DNA from: JAJPXC01 sp964562375
GTDB lineage: Bacteria; Bacteroidota; Bacteroidia; Bacteroidales; Muribaculaceae
Direction of reading: 5' to 3'
Assembly (NCBI GenBank): GCA_964562375.1
Contig: CAZLSW010000008.1
Span: forward strand, 1 to 63,965
DNA length: 63,965 nt
Shown: piece after piece, positions 16,397 through 25,289 of the stretch
Layout of the letters: every line of letters begins with the position of its first letter
Position numbering within the stretch: the stretch's first letter is position 1
The notes under the pieces: model-generated
What the model was told of the DNA's origin: nothing
The model's input: the letters and a program-made list of their open reading frames with translations, nothing else
Databases searched by the model: none
Position numbers and translations under genes: made by a program

Positions 16397-19300
16397 GGCT
16401 GAGGGGAGGGAGTGGATGGTGGCGAGGATGTCGACGGCGGTCTCTACGGTGGGGACGTCTTTGATGGCAAACGAGCGGCGAGCCGTCTGGCGAATCGTGC
16501 AACGGGTGGGGTTCAACTGCAAGTAGCTCAGGATTTTGCCGAACATAGGGCTTTGGTAGTAGGCGCGATTGCTCTCGTCGACAAAGTAGATGTACATCAC
16601 GCCCTGCTTGAGCACCACCTTCTCGATACCCAATTGGCGAGCCAGTCGGCGTAGGCGGGGGATGCGCATAAGCTCGAGCGTCTCGGGAGGCACCTTGCCG
16701 AAACGGTCCTCCAGTCGGGCGCGGAATTCCAGCAGGTCGCTCTCTCGCTCTATCGAGTCAAGCTCTTGGTAAAGGGCGATACGCTCGCTCTCCTGTGGCA
16801 CATAGAGCGGCGGCAGAAGCAACTCAAGGTCGCTCTCGATGATACAGTCGGTGACAAATTCGGTGTCCTCGTTTACGGCCGAGGTGAGGGTGTCGGCAAA
16901 CTCCTCGGTGCGCAGCTCGGTGACGGCCTCTTTGAGGATTTTTTGGTAGGTTTCGTACCCTAAGTCGGCGATGAAACCGCTCTGCTCGGCACCCAGCAGG
17001 TTGCCGGCGCCGCGTATGTCGAGGTCCTGCATGGCGATGTGAATGCCACTTCCAAGGTCGCTGAAACTCTCGATGGCCTGCAAGCGGCGACGCGCGACGG
17101 GAGTGAGAGGCAAGTGGGGTGGCACAAGCAGGTAGCAGAACGCCTTGCGTGATGAGCGGCCCACGCGCCCTCGCAACTGGTGTAGCTCCGACAAGCCGAA
17201 ATTCTGAGCGTTGTTGACGATGATAGTGTTGACGTTGGGCATATCGATGCCGCTTTCAATGATGGTGGTGGCCAGGAGCACGTCGTAATCGTGGTTGGCG
17301 AAGTCGATGATCGCCTTCTCGAGCTTGTCGGGGGGCATCTGGCCGTGGGCCACGATGGTGCGCGCGTCGGGCACGAGGCGTTTCACCATGTTCTCCATCT
17401 CGTAGAGGCCCTCGATGCGGTTGTTGATCATGAACACCTGGCCGTTGCGTGCCAGCTCGAAATTGATGGCCTCCGAGACGATGTCGTCGTTGATGGAGTT
17501 GACCGAGGTGATAATCGGGTAGCGGTTGGCCGGTGGGGTGGTGATGGCTGAGAGGTCGCGGGCGCCCATCAGGGAGAATTGGAGCGTGCGGGGAATGGGG
17601 GTGGCGCTCATCGTGAGGGTGTCGACGTTGACTTTCAGCTGTTTAAGCTTCTCCTTGACGGCCACGCCGAATTTTTGCTCCTCGTCGACTACAAGCAAGC
17701 CTAAATCCTTGAACTTCACCTCTTTGCCGATGATTTTGTGGGTGCCGATAAGTATGTCGATTTTGCCGTCGGCAAGATCCTTGATAATCTCCTTGACTTG
17801 TTTGGGTGTGCGGGCACGCGATAGATAGTCGACACGCACTGGGAAATCTTTCAATCGCTCTTTGAATGTGTTAAAGTGCTGATAGGCAAGTACTGTCGTG
17901 GGTACGAGGACGGCGGTCTGTTTGCCATCGGTGGCGGCCTTGAACGCCGCGCGGATTGCCACCTCGGTCTTGCCGAAACCCACGTCGCCGCAAATCAGTC
18001 GGTCCATGGGTCGCGGACTCTCCATGTCGGCCTTAACGGCTTGGGTGGCAGTGAGTTGGTCGGGAGTATCCTCATAGATGAAAGAGGCTTCCAACTCGTG
18101 TTGCAGGTAGGAGTCGGGGGAGAATTGGAACCCCTGTTCCTCCTTGCGGGCAGCGTAGAGCTTGATGAGGTCGCGGGCGATGTCCTTGAGCTTGGATTTC
18201 GTGCGCTCCTTCATGCGGTTCCAGGCTCCCGAGCCGAGTTTGTTTATCTTTGGTGGCACGCCCTCTTTGCCGCGGTATTTGGCGAGCTTATGCAGGGCGT
18301 GAATCGACACGAAGATTATGTCGTCGTTTTGGTATACGAGTTTGATCATCTCCTGCATGCGCCCACCTACGTTGGTGCGAAGCAGTCCGGCGAATTTGCC
18401 CACTCCGTGGTCGACGTGAACGATGTAGTCGCCCGGCTCAATAGCGGCCAACTCCTTGAGTGACAGGGCTAATTTGCCAGAGCGGGCGCGGTCGCTCTTG
18501 AGAGAGTATTTGTGGAAACGGTCGAAGATTTGGTGGTCGGTGAAGACGGCTGTGCGGTTGGGATGGTCGACGAAGCCCTCATGGAGTGTGCCAAGAATTG
18601 GGGTGAACGGGATATCGTCGCCGCGGTCCTCGAAAATTGATTTCAGGCGCTCGAACTGCTTGGTGGAGTCGCTGAGGATCAGTAGCTTGTATCCGTCCTT
18701 AAGCAGGCGCGTGAGGGTGTCGGATATGAGGTCGAAATTCTTGTGGAAGATGCCCTGGGGGGAACAGTCGAAGTCGATGGAGGCCGACTGTCCCGCCGAC
18801 ACGGCGGGACTTCCTGCCTGGCTGGCGGGACTTCCTGCCTGGCTGGAGGTGAAGGTCAGTTGGGAGAAGGAGGCGAGGAGGGAGGCGAACTCGTCGGGGT
18901 CGACCACCTCATCCATGGCGTTGGCATCGCCCTCGCCTGTGACAATGGCCGATTGGGCGAGCGTGCCTTGTGCCGCGATAGCCTTTATGCGGTCTACGGT
19001 GTAGGCGGCGTCACGCAAGGCGATGAGAGTTTTCGGGTCGATGAATTTCAACAGCGACTCGCCGCGCTTGGGGTCGCTCACGTTGGAGGTGATGTCGACC
19101 TGTTCGAAACGCTCTTGAGAGAGTTGGGTCTCGATATTGAAGGCGCGAATCGACTCGATTTCGTCGCCGAAGAGGTCGATGCGGAAGGGGTATTCGTGGG
19201 AGAAGCCGAAGATGTCGAGGATGGAGCCTCGCACGGCGAATGTCCCTGGCTCGTATACATAGTCTACTTCCGAGAAACCGTTGTCAAAGAGCCACTTCTG

Positions 19301-19768
19301 AGTCTGGGTGAGGTTGATTTCGGAGCCTACTTTTAGATGGAGTGTGTGCTCATCGAGACTCTCTCGGGAAGCCACGCGCTCGGCCAAGGCTTCGGGGTAG
19401 GTGACTACCACTTTCAGCGGGTGTCCTTGGGCGAGGCGATTAAGCGTTTCGACGCGCAGAATTTGGTTCGGAGGATCGGGTTGACCGTATTTAATGTCGC
19501 GTTTGTAGCCCGAGGGGAACATTGCCACAGCCTCGTCACCGAGCAGTCGGCTAAGGTCGTGGAAGAGGTATCCCGCGTCGTCAAGGGAATCGCCCACGAC
19601 CAAAAGGGGTTCCTTGTGCTTAAGCGACGCCAACAGCACGGCTGCCGATGAGCCGGCCAATGAGTAGAATGTGGCGCGATGGGGACGTCGCCCCTTGAGA
19701 GCGGCCTCCACGGCCTCGCGGCGCGCCGGGGTGAGGAAATGGCTAAGTAGTGACGGTGTCTGTTCCAT
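16394..19768 (-). CDS. mfd: Transcription-repair coupling factor
   Basis: Translocase that removes RNA polymerase stalled at DNA damage and recruits UvrA. 1124 residues: UvrB-homology region (about 1-290), polymerase-interacting CarD-like domain (about 435-500, DYIVHVDHGVGKFAGLL), helicase lobes with Walker A near residue 595 (GDVGFGKTEVA), DEEQ box and a QLRGRVGRS motif VI, then the TRCF C-terminal domain. Residues about 308-330 (SQAGSPA twice, then VSAGQS) come from an inserted palindrome and lie in a linker. Its TAA stop is the start of a family-2 repeat. The ATG follows the upstream protease stop directly (TAAATG). Confidence 0.96.
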   Translation of the reverse strand: MEQTPSLLSHFLTPARREAVEAALKGRRPHRATFYSLAGSSAAVLLASLKHKEPLLVVGDSLDDAGYLFHDLSRLLGDEAVAMFPSGYKRDIKYGQPDPPNQILRVETLNRLAQGHPLKVVVTYPEALAERVASRESLDEHTLHLKVGSEINLTQTQKWLFDNGFSEVDYVYEPGTFAVRGSILDIFGFSHEYPFRIDLFGDEIESIRAFNIETQLSQERFEQVDITSNVSDPKRGESLLKFIDPKTLIALRDAAYTVDRIKAIAAQGTLAQSAIVTGEGDANAMDEVVDPDEFASLLASFSQLTFTSSQAGSPASQAGSPAVSAGQSASIDFDCSPQGIFHKNFDLISDTLTRLLKDGYKLLILSDSTKQFERLKSIFEDRGDDIPFTPILGTLHEGFVDHPNRTAVFTDHQIFDRFHKYSLKSDRARSGKLALSLKELAAIEPGDYIVHVDHGVGKFAGLLRTNVGGRMQEMIKLVYQNDDIIFVSIHALHKLAKYRGKEGVPPKINKLGSGAWNRMKERTKSKLKDIARDLIKLYAARKEEQGFQFSPDSYLQHELEASFIYEDTPDQLTATQAVKADMESPRPMDRLICGDVGFGKTEVAIRAAFKAATDGKQTAVLVPTTVLAYQHFNTFKERLKDFPVRVDYLSRARTPKQVKEIIKDLADGKIDILIGTHKIIGKEVKFKDLGLLVVDEEQKFGVAVKEKLKQLKVNVDTLTMSATPIPRTLQFSLMGARDLSAITTPPANRYPIITSVNSINDDIVSEAINFELARNGQVFMINNRIEGLYEMENMVKRLVPDARTIVAHGQMPPDKLEKAIIDFANHDYDVLLATTIIESGIDMPNVNTIIVNNAQNFGLSELHQLRGRVGRSSRKAFCYLLVPPHLPLTPVARRRLQAIESFSDLGSGIHIAMQDLDIRGAGNLLGAEQSGFIADLGYETYQKILKEAVTELRTEEFADTLTSAVNEDTEFVTDCIIESDLELLLPPLYVPQESERIALYQELDSIERESDLLEFRARLEDRFGKVPPETLELMRIPRLRRLARQLGIEKVVLKQGVMYIYFVDESNRAYYQSPMFGKILSYLQLNPTRCTIRQTARRSFAIKDVPTVETAVDILATIHSLPSA
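18788..18855. repeat. In-frame palindrome plus 21-bp duplication inside mfd
   Basis: CTGTCCCGCCG-ACA-CGGCGGGACTTCC is a perfect family-2 palindrome. Its GGCGGGACTTCCTGCCTGGCT edge is duplicated once (21 bp, seven codons). On the coding strand it reads SQAGSPA-SQAGSPA-VSAGQ, the peptide also found in ValS. Confidence 0.92.
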
Positions 19769-21424
19769 TTATTTCTTGGGTGCCAGCTCTTTAGCGTAGC
19801 GGCCCGGGGTGGCGATGATGTTCATCACCGAGTCGATGACGATGTCGTTGCGCAGGCTCTGGATAATCTGTCCGCGCTGATTGTAGTAGCGTTGCACGAT
19901 TTCGGAGGCGAGGAAGTCGGAGATTTCCGGGCGGTTGGTGTTCAGGTCCTTGTCGAGGTCGTGCTTGAGCAACTTGCGCAGGACGTCAAACTCGGCCTTT
20001 GTCGAGTCGTTCAAGTAACCTTCGACCTTGGCGGTCTTCTCCAGGTCGGCGAGCATTGTTTCGCACACGCGGTCGTAGTGGAACTTGTCGGGGTCGATGA
20101 ACGCCTTGAACTCGTTGAAGATCGTGTCGGTGATCTCAAACGCCTCGGGCTGCGCAATTGTGTCGTGCTGCGCGTAATAGCGGTTGGCGAAATCAAATGC
20201 CCAGTTGTCGCGCACGATATTGTAAGTCAAGCGGGTGGCGTCGGGGAATTCTACCTTGATGTCCGGGGTAATGCCACCGCCGTCGCGCACGGTGCGGCCG
20301 TGGGCCGTGGTGAACTCATGGGTCAAGCTGTCGGGGATGCGAGCCACCGAGCCGTCGGGGTTGCGGCGCGAGTAGTCGATAGCCTGGATGAGTCGGCCCG
20401 AGGGGATGTAATATTTGGCTTGCGTTACCTTGAGGATGCCGTTGTAGGGGAGCATGCGCGAGCCTTGTACGAGCCCCTTGCCAAATGAGGTGGAGCCCAC
20501 GAGCACTGCGCGGTCGAGGTCCTGCATGGCTCCGGCTACTATCTCGGCGGCCGAGGCCGACCCGTTGTTGATCAGGATTACCAGCGGTGTCTCGGTGTCG
20601 ACGGGGTTGGCCGTAGTCTTGTATATCTTCTCGTTGACGAGGCCCTTGCCGCGGGTGCGCACGATTTCGGTGCCCTTGGGTACGAAGAGGCCGGCGATTT
20701 TCACAGCTCCCTCAAGGATGCCGCCGCCGTTGTTGCGCAGATCGAGTACGATAGCCTTCACGCGGGGATCCTTCTTCAACTCCAGCAGGGCGTCGCGCAC
20801 CTCGGTGGCCGATTTCTCATTGAATGTCGTCAAGGCGATATAGCCCAGTGTGTCGCGCAGCACGCCGTAGTAGGGTACGGGGTGAACTTGGATTTTGGCG
20901 CGGGTGATCTCAAAGTCGAGAATCGAATCCTCGACGTAAGGACGCTTCACCTTGACGTTGACCTTGGTTCCGGCCTGTCCGCGCAGCCGTTGCGACACCT
21001 TCTCGGTGTCCCATCCCAGCACGGTGTCGCCGTCGATGGTGATGAACAGGTCGCCCGGACGCAGGCCGGCGGCGAGGGCCGGAGAGCCCGTTTGCGGCTC
21101 CGACACGTAGGTGTTGCCGTTGCGGTACATTATATAAGAGCCGATGCCGCCGTACTCGCCGGTGGAAATCGTGCGGAAACTCTCCTGGTCCTTCTCGGGG
21201 TAATACTCGGTATATGGGTCGAGCTCCGAGAGCATGGCGTCGATAGCGGTTTTGATACACTTTTCGGCGTCGATGGTGTCGACGTAGGAAGTTTGGAGCG
21301 ACTTGAACAGTGAGTTGAACACGTCGAGGTTGCGCGAAACGGCGGCTTTGTCGCTACGTGTAGCGGCACCCACGGCGGCGCCGGCGGCAATCAGTGCGAG
21401 GGCAAAAAACAGCAGTTTTCTCAT
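19769..21424 (-). CDS. S41-family C-terminal processing peptidase
   Basis: Periplasmic serine protease of the CtpA/Prc family, 551 residues. An N-terminal signal or anchor (MRKLLFFALALIAAGAAVGA) is followed by a cap region, a PDZ domain (about 90-165, with SPALAAGLRPGDLFITIDGD) and the S41 fold. The nucleophile lies in GSASAAEIVAGA (288-299) and the general base lysine is K316 in SFGKGLVQG. The long C-terminal region (about 400-551) is typical of Bacteroidota members. It precedes mfd with no gap, so the two are probably co-transcribed. Confidence 0.93.
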   Translation of the reverse strand: MRKLLFFALALIAAGAAVGAATRSDKAAVSRNLDVFNSLFKSLQTSYVDTIDAEKCIKTAIDAMLSELDPYTEYYPEKDQESFRTISTGEYGGIGSYIMYRNGNTYVSEPQTGSPALAAGLRPGDLFITIDGDTVLGWDTEKVSQRLRGQAGTKVNVKVKRPYVEDSILDFEITRAKIQVHPVPYYGVLRDTLGYIALTTFNEKSATEVRDALLELKKDPRVKAIVLDLRNNGGGILEGAVKIAGLFVPKGTEIVRTRGKGLVNEKIYKTTANPVDTETPLVILINNGSASAAEIVAGAMQDLDRAVLVGSTSFGKGLVQGSRMLPYNGILKVTQAKYYIPSGRLIQAIDYSRRNPDGSVARIPDSLTHEFTTAHGRTVRDGGGITPDIKVEFPDATRLTYNIVRDNWAFDFANRYYAQHDTIAQPEAFEITDTIFNEFKAFIDPDKFHYDRVCETMLADLEKTAKVEGYLNDSTKAEFDVLRKLLKHDLDKDLNTNRPEISDFLASEIVQRYYNQRGQIIQSLRNDIVIDSVMNIIATPGRYAKELAPKK

Positions 21425-21547
21425 CGTGGAAAGCTATGTTGGATAGGCGTTTTCGAAAATTTGCGCTAAGTTAGTTAATTCTATAACAACCGCCACTCGA
21501 TTTAGGTCAAAAAATCCTTAACGAGCCAAAAATTTTAGCGAGGGTGC

Positions 21548-21577
21548 TTGTCAATTGGGAAAAATCGCGTACCTTTG
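21548..21577 (+). promoter_or_regulatory. Promoter of rplU-rpmA
   Basis: TTG at 21548-21550, a 19-base spacer and TACCTTTG at 21570-21577 fit the consensus. About 100 bases of leader follow before rplU and may carry ribosomal-protein feedback control; only a weak hairpin is visible. Confidence 0.8.
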
Positions 21578-21680
21578 TGGGCTCATTATACCGCACCGGG
21601 CTCGGTAAAGCGCGCCGACAGCCTAAAAACTGAGATTCAGCGCCGCCCGACGGGTTAACTCTATACGTAATAACAAAGAA

Positions 21681-22001
21681 ATGTACGTAATCGTAGAAAT
21701 CCAAGGACAACAGTTCAAGGCTGAAAAGGACAAGTTCTTGTATGTACACTATCTTGGCGAGGACAAAAAAGAGGGCGAGACCGTGGAGTTTGACAAAGTG
21801 CTCCTCGTTGACGCCGACGGCCAAGTGAAGGTTGGCGCTCCTACCGTTGAAGGGGCCAAAGTAGTTTGCGAGGTGAAGCGTCCCCTCGTGAAAGGTGACA
21901 AAGTGATTGTCTTCAAGAAGAAGCGTCGCAAAGGCTACCGCGTGAAAAACGGTCATCGCCAGCAGTTCACCCAAGTAGTGATCAAGGACGTAATCGCCTA
22001 A
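21681..22001 (+). CDS. rplU: 50S ribosomal protein L21
   Basis: 106 residues starting MYVIVEIQGQQFKAEKDKFL. The beta-barrel L21 fold, the KVLLVDADGQVKVGAP segment and the final KRRKGYRVKNGHRQQFTQV block are all present. It binds 23S rRNA. The gene is 21 bases ahead of rpmA, the standard L21-L27 pair. Confidence 0.97.
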   Translation: MYVIVEIQGQQFKAEKDKFLYVHYLGEDKKEGETVEFDKVLLVDADGQVKVGAPTVEGAKVVCEVKRPLVKGDKVIVFKKKRRKGYRVKNGHRQQFTQVVIKDVIA

Positions 22002-22022
22002 CCCATTAAACCGTAATCGACA

Positions 22023-22292
22023 ATGGCACATAAAAAAGGAGTCGGCTCGTCAAAGAACGGCCGCGAGTCGGAAAGCAAACGACTCGGTGTGAAGATTTTC
22101 GGTGGCCAGCACGCTAAGGCCGGCAGCATCATCAAGCGTCAGCGCGGCACGGTGCACCACCCGGGCTTGAACGTAGGCTTGGGCAAGGACCACACCATCT
22201 ACGCTCTCGTTGACGGCGAGGTTGTGTTCACCGTAGGCAAGAATGGACGCAAGTTCATCAACGTTAAGCCCACGGCTGCTCCCGAGGCGTAA
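22023..22292 (+). CDS. rpmA: 50S ribosomal protein L27
   Basis: 89 residues, MAHKKGVGSSKNGRESESKR. Its N-terminal tail reaches the peptidyl-transferase centre. The sequence begins directly with MAHKKG and lacks the cleavable N-terminal extension seen in Firmicutes. Core motifs RQRGTVHHPGLNVGLGKDHT and LVDGEVVF are intact. A GC hairpin follows. Confidence 0.97.
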   Translation: MAHKKGVGSSKNGRESESKRLGVKIFGGQHAKAGSIIKRQRGTVHHPGLNVGLGKDHTIYALVDGEVVFTVGKNGRKFINVKPTAAPEA

Positions 22293-22313
22293 CCCACCCA
22301 CTACAATTCTTAC

Positions 22314-22342
22314 GAGGCCGCTCCCGCATCGGGGGTGGCCTC
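22314..22342 (+). terminator. Hairpin after rpmA
   Basis: GAGGCC at 22314 pairs with GGCCTC ending at 22342 around a G/C-rich interior. A second inverted pair follows (CCTCCTTTAATCCTTTT with AAAAGGATTAAAAAGGAGG, about 22358-22399). Confidence 0.6.
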
Positions 22343-22394
22343 GATTGCTATAACCCCCTCCTTTAATCCTTTCCTCCTTAAAAGGATTAAAAAG

Positions 22395-22424
22395 GAGGAA
22401 TCTCGGAAAATTTCACTAAATTTG
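22395..22424 (+). promoter_or_regulatory. Promoter of the thioredoxin-like gene
   Basis: TAAATTTG at 22417-22424 is a perfect -7 box, 28 bases before the ATG; the -33 element is not clear in the A/G-rich upstream repeat. Confidence 0.6.
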
Positions 22425-22452
22425 CGGCTGTAACCATAAAACACCGCTTGAA

Positions 22453-23487
22453 ATGAACGTGAAATCTATCGCATTGGCGGCCTTAGTGATCGCCGCTGCC
22501 GCCTGCAAAGCCCCCGCGGCCCAGAACGACTATACCGTCACCGCCACCCTCACCGAGGACGAGGACGGCGCCACCGCCTACATTATAAATTACGACAACT
22601 CCGCCAAACTCGACTCCACTGTCGTCGACAACGGTGTAGCCCGATTCAAAGGCGTGGTCGACAAGCCCGTGTTAGCCCGGTTGATCGTGGGTGGCGACCG
22701 CATGGGCACGTTCATTCTCGAACCTGGCAACATCACCTTGGCCGAACGCCACGCGGGCGGCTCGCCCCTTAACGCCCGCATGGACTCGCTCGACCGGGCA
22801 TCACAGGCAATCGTCGCCCAATACCAGCAATTGGCCCAGGATACTATCGACCACACCGAGCAGATGGCCGATCTGCAAAAACAGTACAACGACCTGTTCG
22901 ACCGCGTGGGTGCTGAGAACATCAATAACCCCATCGGCTACTACCTCTTCCTCCAGCAGGCCTATGAGATGGATCTCGACGAATTGAAGCAAGCCATCGC
23001 CCAGACACCCTCCCTTGGTGAGTATCACCGCGTGCAGAAGTTGCTCAAAGCCGCTGAGAGCAAGGCCGCTACCTCGGCCGGCGCCAAATTCGTCGACTTC
23101 ACCATCGAGCAACCCGACAGCACCACCAAGAGCTTGAGCGACTACGTGGGCAAAGGCGACTACGTGTTGGTCGACTTTTGGGCGTCGTGGTGCGGTCCCT
23201 GCATCCGGGAAACCCAAGTAATCAAGGAGATTTTGGCCGAGCATGGCGACAAGTTGAAAGTGCTGGGCGTGGCCGTGTGGGACGAGGTGCCCAATACCAA
23301 GGCCGCCATCGAGCGTTACCAATTGCCCTGGGAGCAGATTCTTGGGGCCAAGGAGGTGCCCACCGACCTCTACGGCATCTCGGGCATCCCGTGCATCATC
23401 CTGTTCTCGCCCGACGGCACCATCCTCTTCCGCGACTTGCAGGACCAGGAGCTGAAAGCCGCCGTCGCCTCCGCCCTCGAGAAATAA
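22453..23487 (+). CDS. TlpA-like thioredoxin-fold lipoprotein
   Basis: 344 residues. The N-terminus MNVKSIALAALVIAAAACKA has a lipobox with Cys18. An N-terminal DUF4369-like beta domain (about 25-115, VTATLTEDEDGATAYIINY) and a helical linker lead to a thioredoxin domain (about 205-344) with WASWCGPC, cysteines at 247 and 250, and a cis-Pro motif GISGIPCIILF. Such proteins act as periplasmic disulfide reductases in Bacteroidota. The substrate is unknown. Confidence 0.9.
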   Translation: MNVKSIALAALVIAAAACKAPAAQNDYTVTATLTEDEDGATAYIINYDNSAKLDSTVVDNGVARFKGVVDKPVLARLIVGGDRMGTFILEPGNITLAERHAGGSPLNARMDSLDRASQAIVAQYQQLAQDTIDHTEQMADLQKQYNDLFDRVGAENINNPIGYYLFLQQAYEMDLDELKQAIAQTPSLGEYHRVQKLLKAAESKAATSAGAKFVDFTIEQPDSTTKSLSDYVGKGDYVLVDFWASWCGPCIRETQVIKEILAEHGDKLKVLGVAVWDEVPNTKAAIERYQLPWEQILGAKEVPTDLYGISGIPCIILFSPDGTILFRDLQDQELKAAVASALEK

Positions 23488-23589
23488 TAAAGCCGCTGAG
23501 GGCAGAGGCCACTCCCAGAAAGGGCTGCAGCGCGTTAGCCCAGCCTGGGATGCCGTGGTGCCCCGGCCACGGCGTTATGTGCCCGGGCC

Positions 23590-23665
23590 CCGTCGTGCAC
23601 TCGTGCATTCGTGTATTCGTGTATTCGAGTAAACGAGTATACGAATACACGAGGATACGACATTT
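23590..23665. repeat. Octamer array arranged as an inverted repeat
   Basis: CGTGCATT and CGTGTATT units run to about 23625 and return as CGAATACA/CGAGGATA, so the transcript could fold into a long weak hairpin between the thioredoxin-like and membrane-protein genes. Confidence 0.85.
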
Positions 23666-23704
23666 TCTGAAAAACTGAAAGGGCCTCCCGGTTGTTGAAT
23701 AGGT

Positions 23705-24814
23705 ATGGGAGCCCCAGAGACGACACCGGGAAAGTGCAAGCGCAATGATCTGGGCAAGATTATAGGCGCCATATGCCGCTACGTGCTACCCACGGCCATT
23801 TCCGTGGGCCTGTTGCTGTGGTTTTTCCATAAGGTAAATTTCCACGAGGTGATGCAGATTATCGCCCGCGGTTGCAACTTCTGGTGGATCGCCGCCATGA
23901 TGCTGTTCACTACGTTGTCGCTGATTATCCGAGGTATACGATGGGATATGCAGTTGACTGAGGTGGGGATTCCCCGCATGCCTATTATCGTCGACTCGTG
24001 CGCTATTTTCGGGGCCTACGCCCTCAACTTGGTGTTCCCGCGCTTGGGAGAAGCTTGGCGATGCCTGTACGTGTCGCGACGCGAGGGCGCGCCGTTCATG
24101 ACCGTTGTGGGCACCGATTTCGGCGACCGCACGGCCGACCTGCTCTGCGTCATCGGCACCATTATTCTCGCCGCTATTTTCACCCCTACGCAGATGGGCA
24201 ACTTCTTCGCCCACTACGCCGTTGGCCACGCTATAAAAGATGTGTTCACCAACGTCTGGGTGTGGGTGGGCGTTGTCGTTGTCATCGGGGGCTCGTGGGC
24301 ACTGCTCCGATGGGGCAAAGGGATATGCTGGGTGGAGAGTTTCCGCCGAGGCCTTCACCACGTGTGGGCCGGTTTCGTGGCGCTGTTCCACGTCAAGCCT
24401 GTGGGGATGTACCTGTGGTTGACACTCGGAATATGGGTGTGCTACTACCTCCAAACCTACGTTTGCTTCTTCTCATTCAGCTTCACCACCGAGATGGTCA
24501 ACACCCCCGGCACTGTCGTGGGAATCCTGCCCGGACTGGTTTGCTTGGTCTTCGGTTCCTGCTCCACGATCATCCCCTCTAACGGCGGCCTTGGGCCGTG
24601 GACCATCGCCATCGCCTATGCCCTGGAGCTCTTCGGGGTGAGCGCCGTCGACGCGGCCGCCTATGCCTTGGTGGTGTGGGGGATGCAGGCTGTGATGTAC
24701 ATCTCCTTGGGCATTTTCACGGCCTTCTACGTGGGTGTCAACCGCCGCAAAATCGCCGAGGCCAAAGCCGCCGCTGCCGCCAATCCCTCACCCACTCCGG
24801 TCCAGACTAAATAA
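23705..24814 (+). CDS. Lysylphosphatidylglycerol synthase-like transmembrane (flippase) protein
   Basis: 369 residues, nearly all membrane-embedded. It matches the UPF0104/LPG_synthase_TM pattern: an early RGIRWDMQLTEVGIPR loop, then NLVFPRLGEAWRCLYVSRRE, which corresponds to the conserved NxxxPxRxGExxR region, and late GGLGPWTIAIAYALELFGVS. It lacks the soluble aminoacyl-transferase domain, so lipid or polyprenyl-linked substrate transport is more likely than lysyl transfer. The start at 23705 is the first ATG after the repeat block and is not certain. Confidence 0.85.
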   Translation: MGAPETTPGKCKRNDLGKIIGAICRYVLPTAISVGLLLWFFHKVNFHEVMQIIARGCNFWWIAAMMLFTTLSLIIRGIRWDMQLTEVGIPRMPIIVDSCAIFGAYALNLVFPRLGEAWRCLYVSRREGAPFMTVVGTDFGDRTADLLCVIGTIILAAIFTPTQMGNFFAHYAVGHAIKDVFTNVWVWVGVVVVIGGSWALLRWGKGICWVESFRRGLHHVWAGFVALFHVKPVGMYLWLTLGIWVCYYLQTYVCFFSFSFTTEMVNTPGTVVGILPGLVCLVFGSCSTIIPSNGGLGPWTIAIAYALELFGVSAVDAAAYALVVWGMQAVMYISLGIFTAFYVGVNRRKIAEAKAAAAANPSPTPVQTK

Positions 24815-25289
24815 GCCTCCCCTTCTCTTGTTGGTCCTCCGCGCTAGCTTATCGTGTATTCGTGTATTCGTGCATTCGATTTTTGTCGTAACAATTCTGT
24901 AACAATCGACAAATCCCTGAAATACACCTATTTATCCTGTTGATAAATTTTCACACAAAATTTTCGAAAAAGTTTTGGAGAATTGTCGGGGATTTGTAAC
25001 ACCTTTGTGACGTGATTAATCCCGAACAAACAAAAGCAGAGATCTGATTCCACCCCAGAGACTCGTAAAACAACAAAAAGCGATCTGATTCCAACCAGAC
25101 CAACACTGACGAAAGACCCCCATCAGGCCCATGAGTCAAAAAGCACAAAAGCAAATCAACAAAAAACTTCAACCAACAAAACTTCATCTACCAAACGTCT
25201 CTCCCCAAAGACAAAAAATTTCAACCTCAACAGTCTCTCCCCACAGTTAAGGCTTAAATCATTAGACTAATTCATCAAGACTTACATTT
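24815..25289 (+). promoter_or_regulatory. Long A/C-rich leader and putative promoter of the 1324-aa secreted protein
   Basis: After a short octamer array (CGTGTATT, 24854-24879), a promoter-like TTTTG (24973) with CACCTTTG ending at 25007 (one mismatch to TAnnTTTG) precedes about 280 bases of A/C-rich, G-poor untranslated sequence. GATCTGATTCCA occurs twice in it (about 25040 and 25082). No gene is seen in this stretch. Confidence 0.5.
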
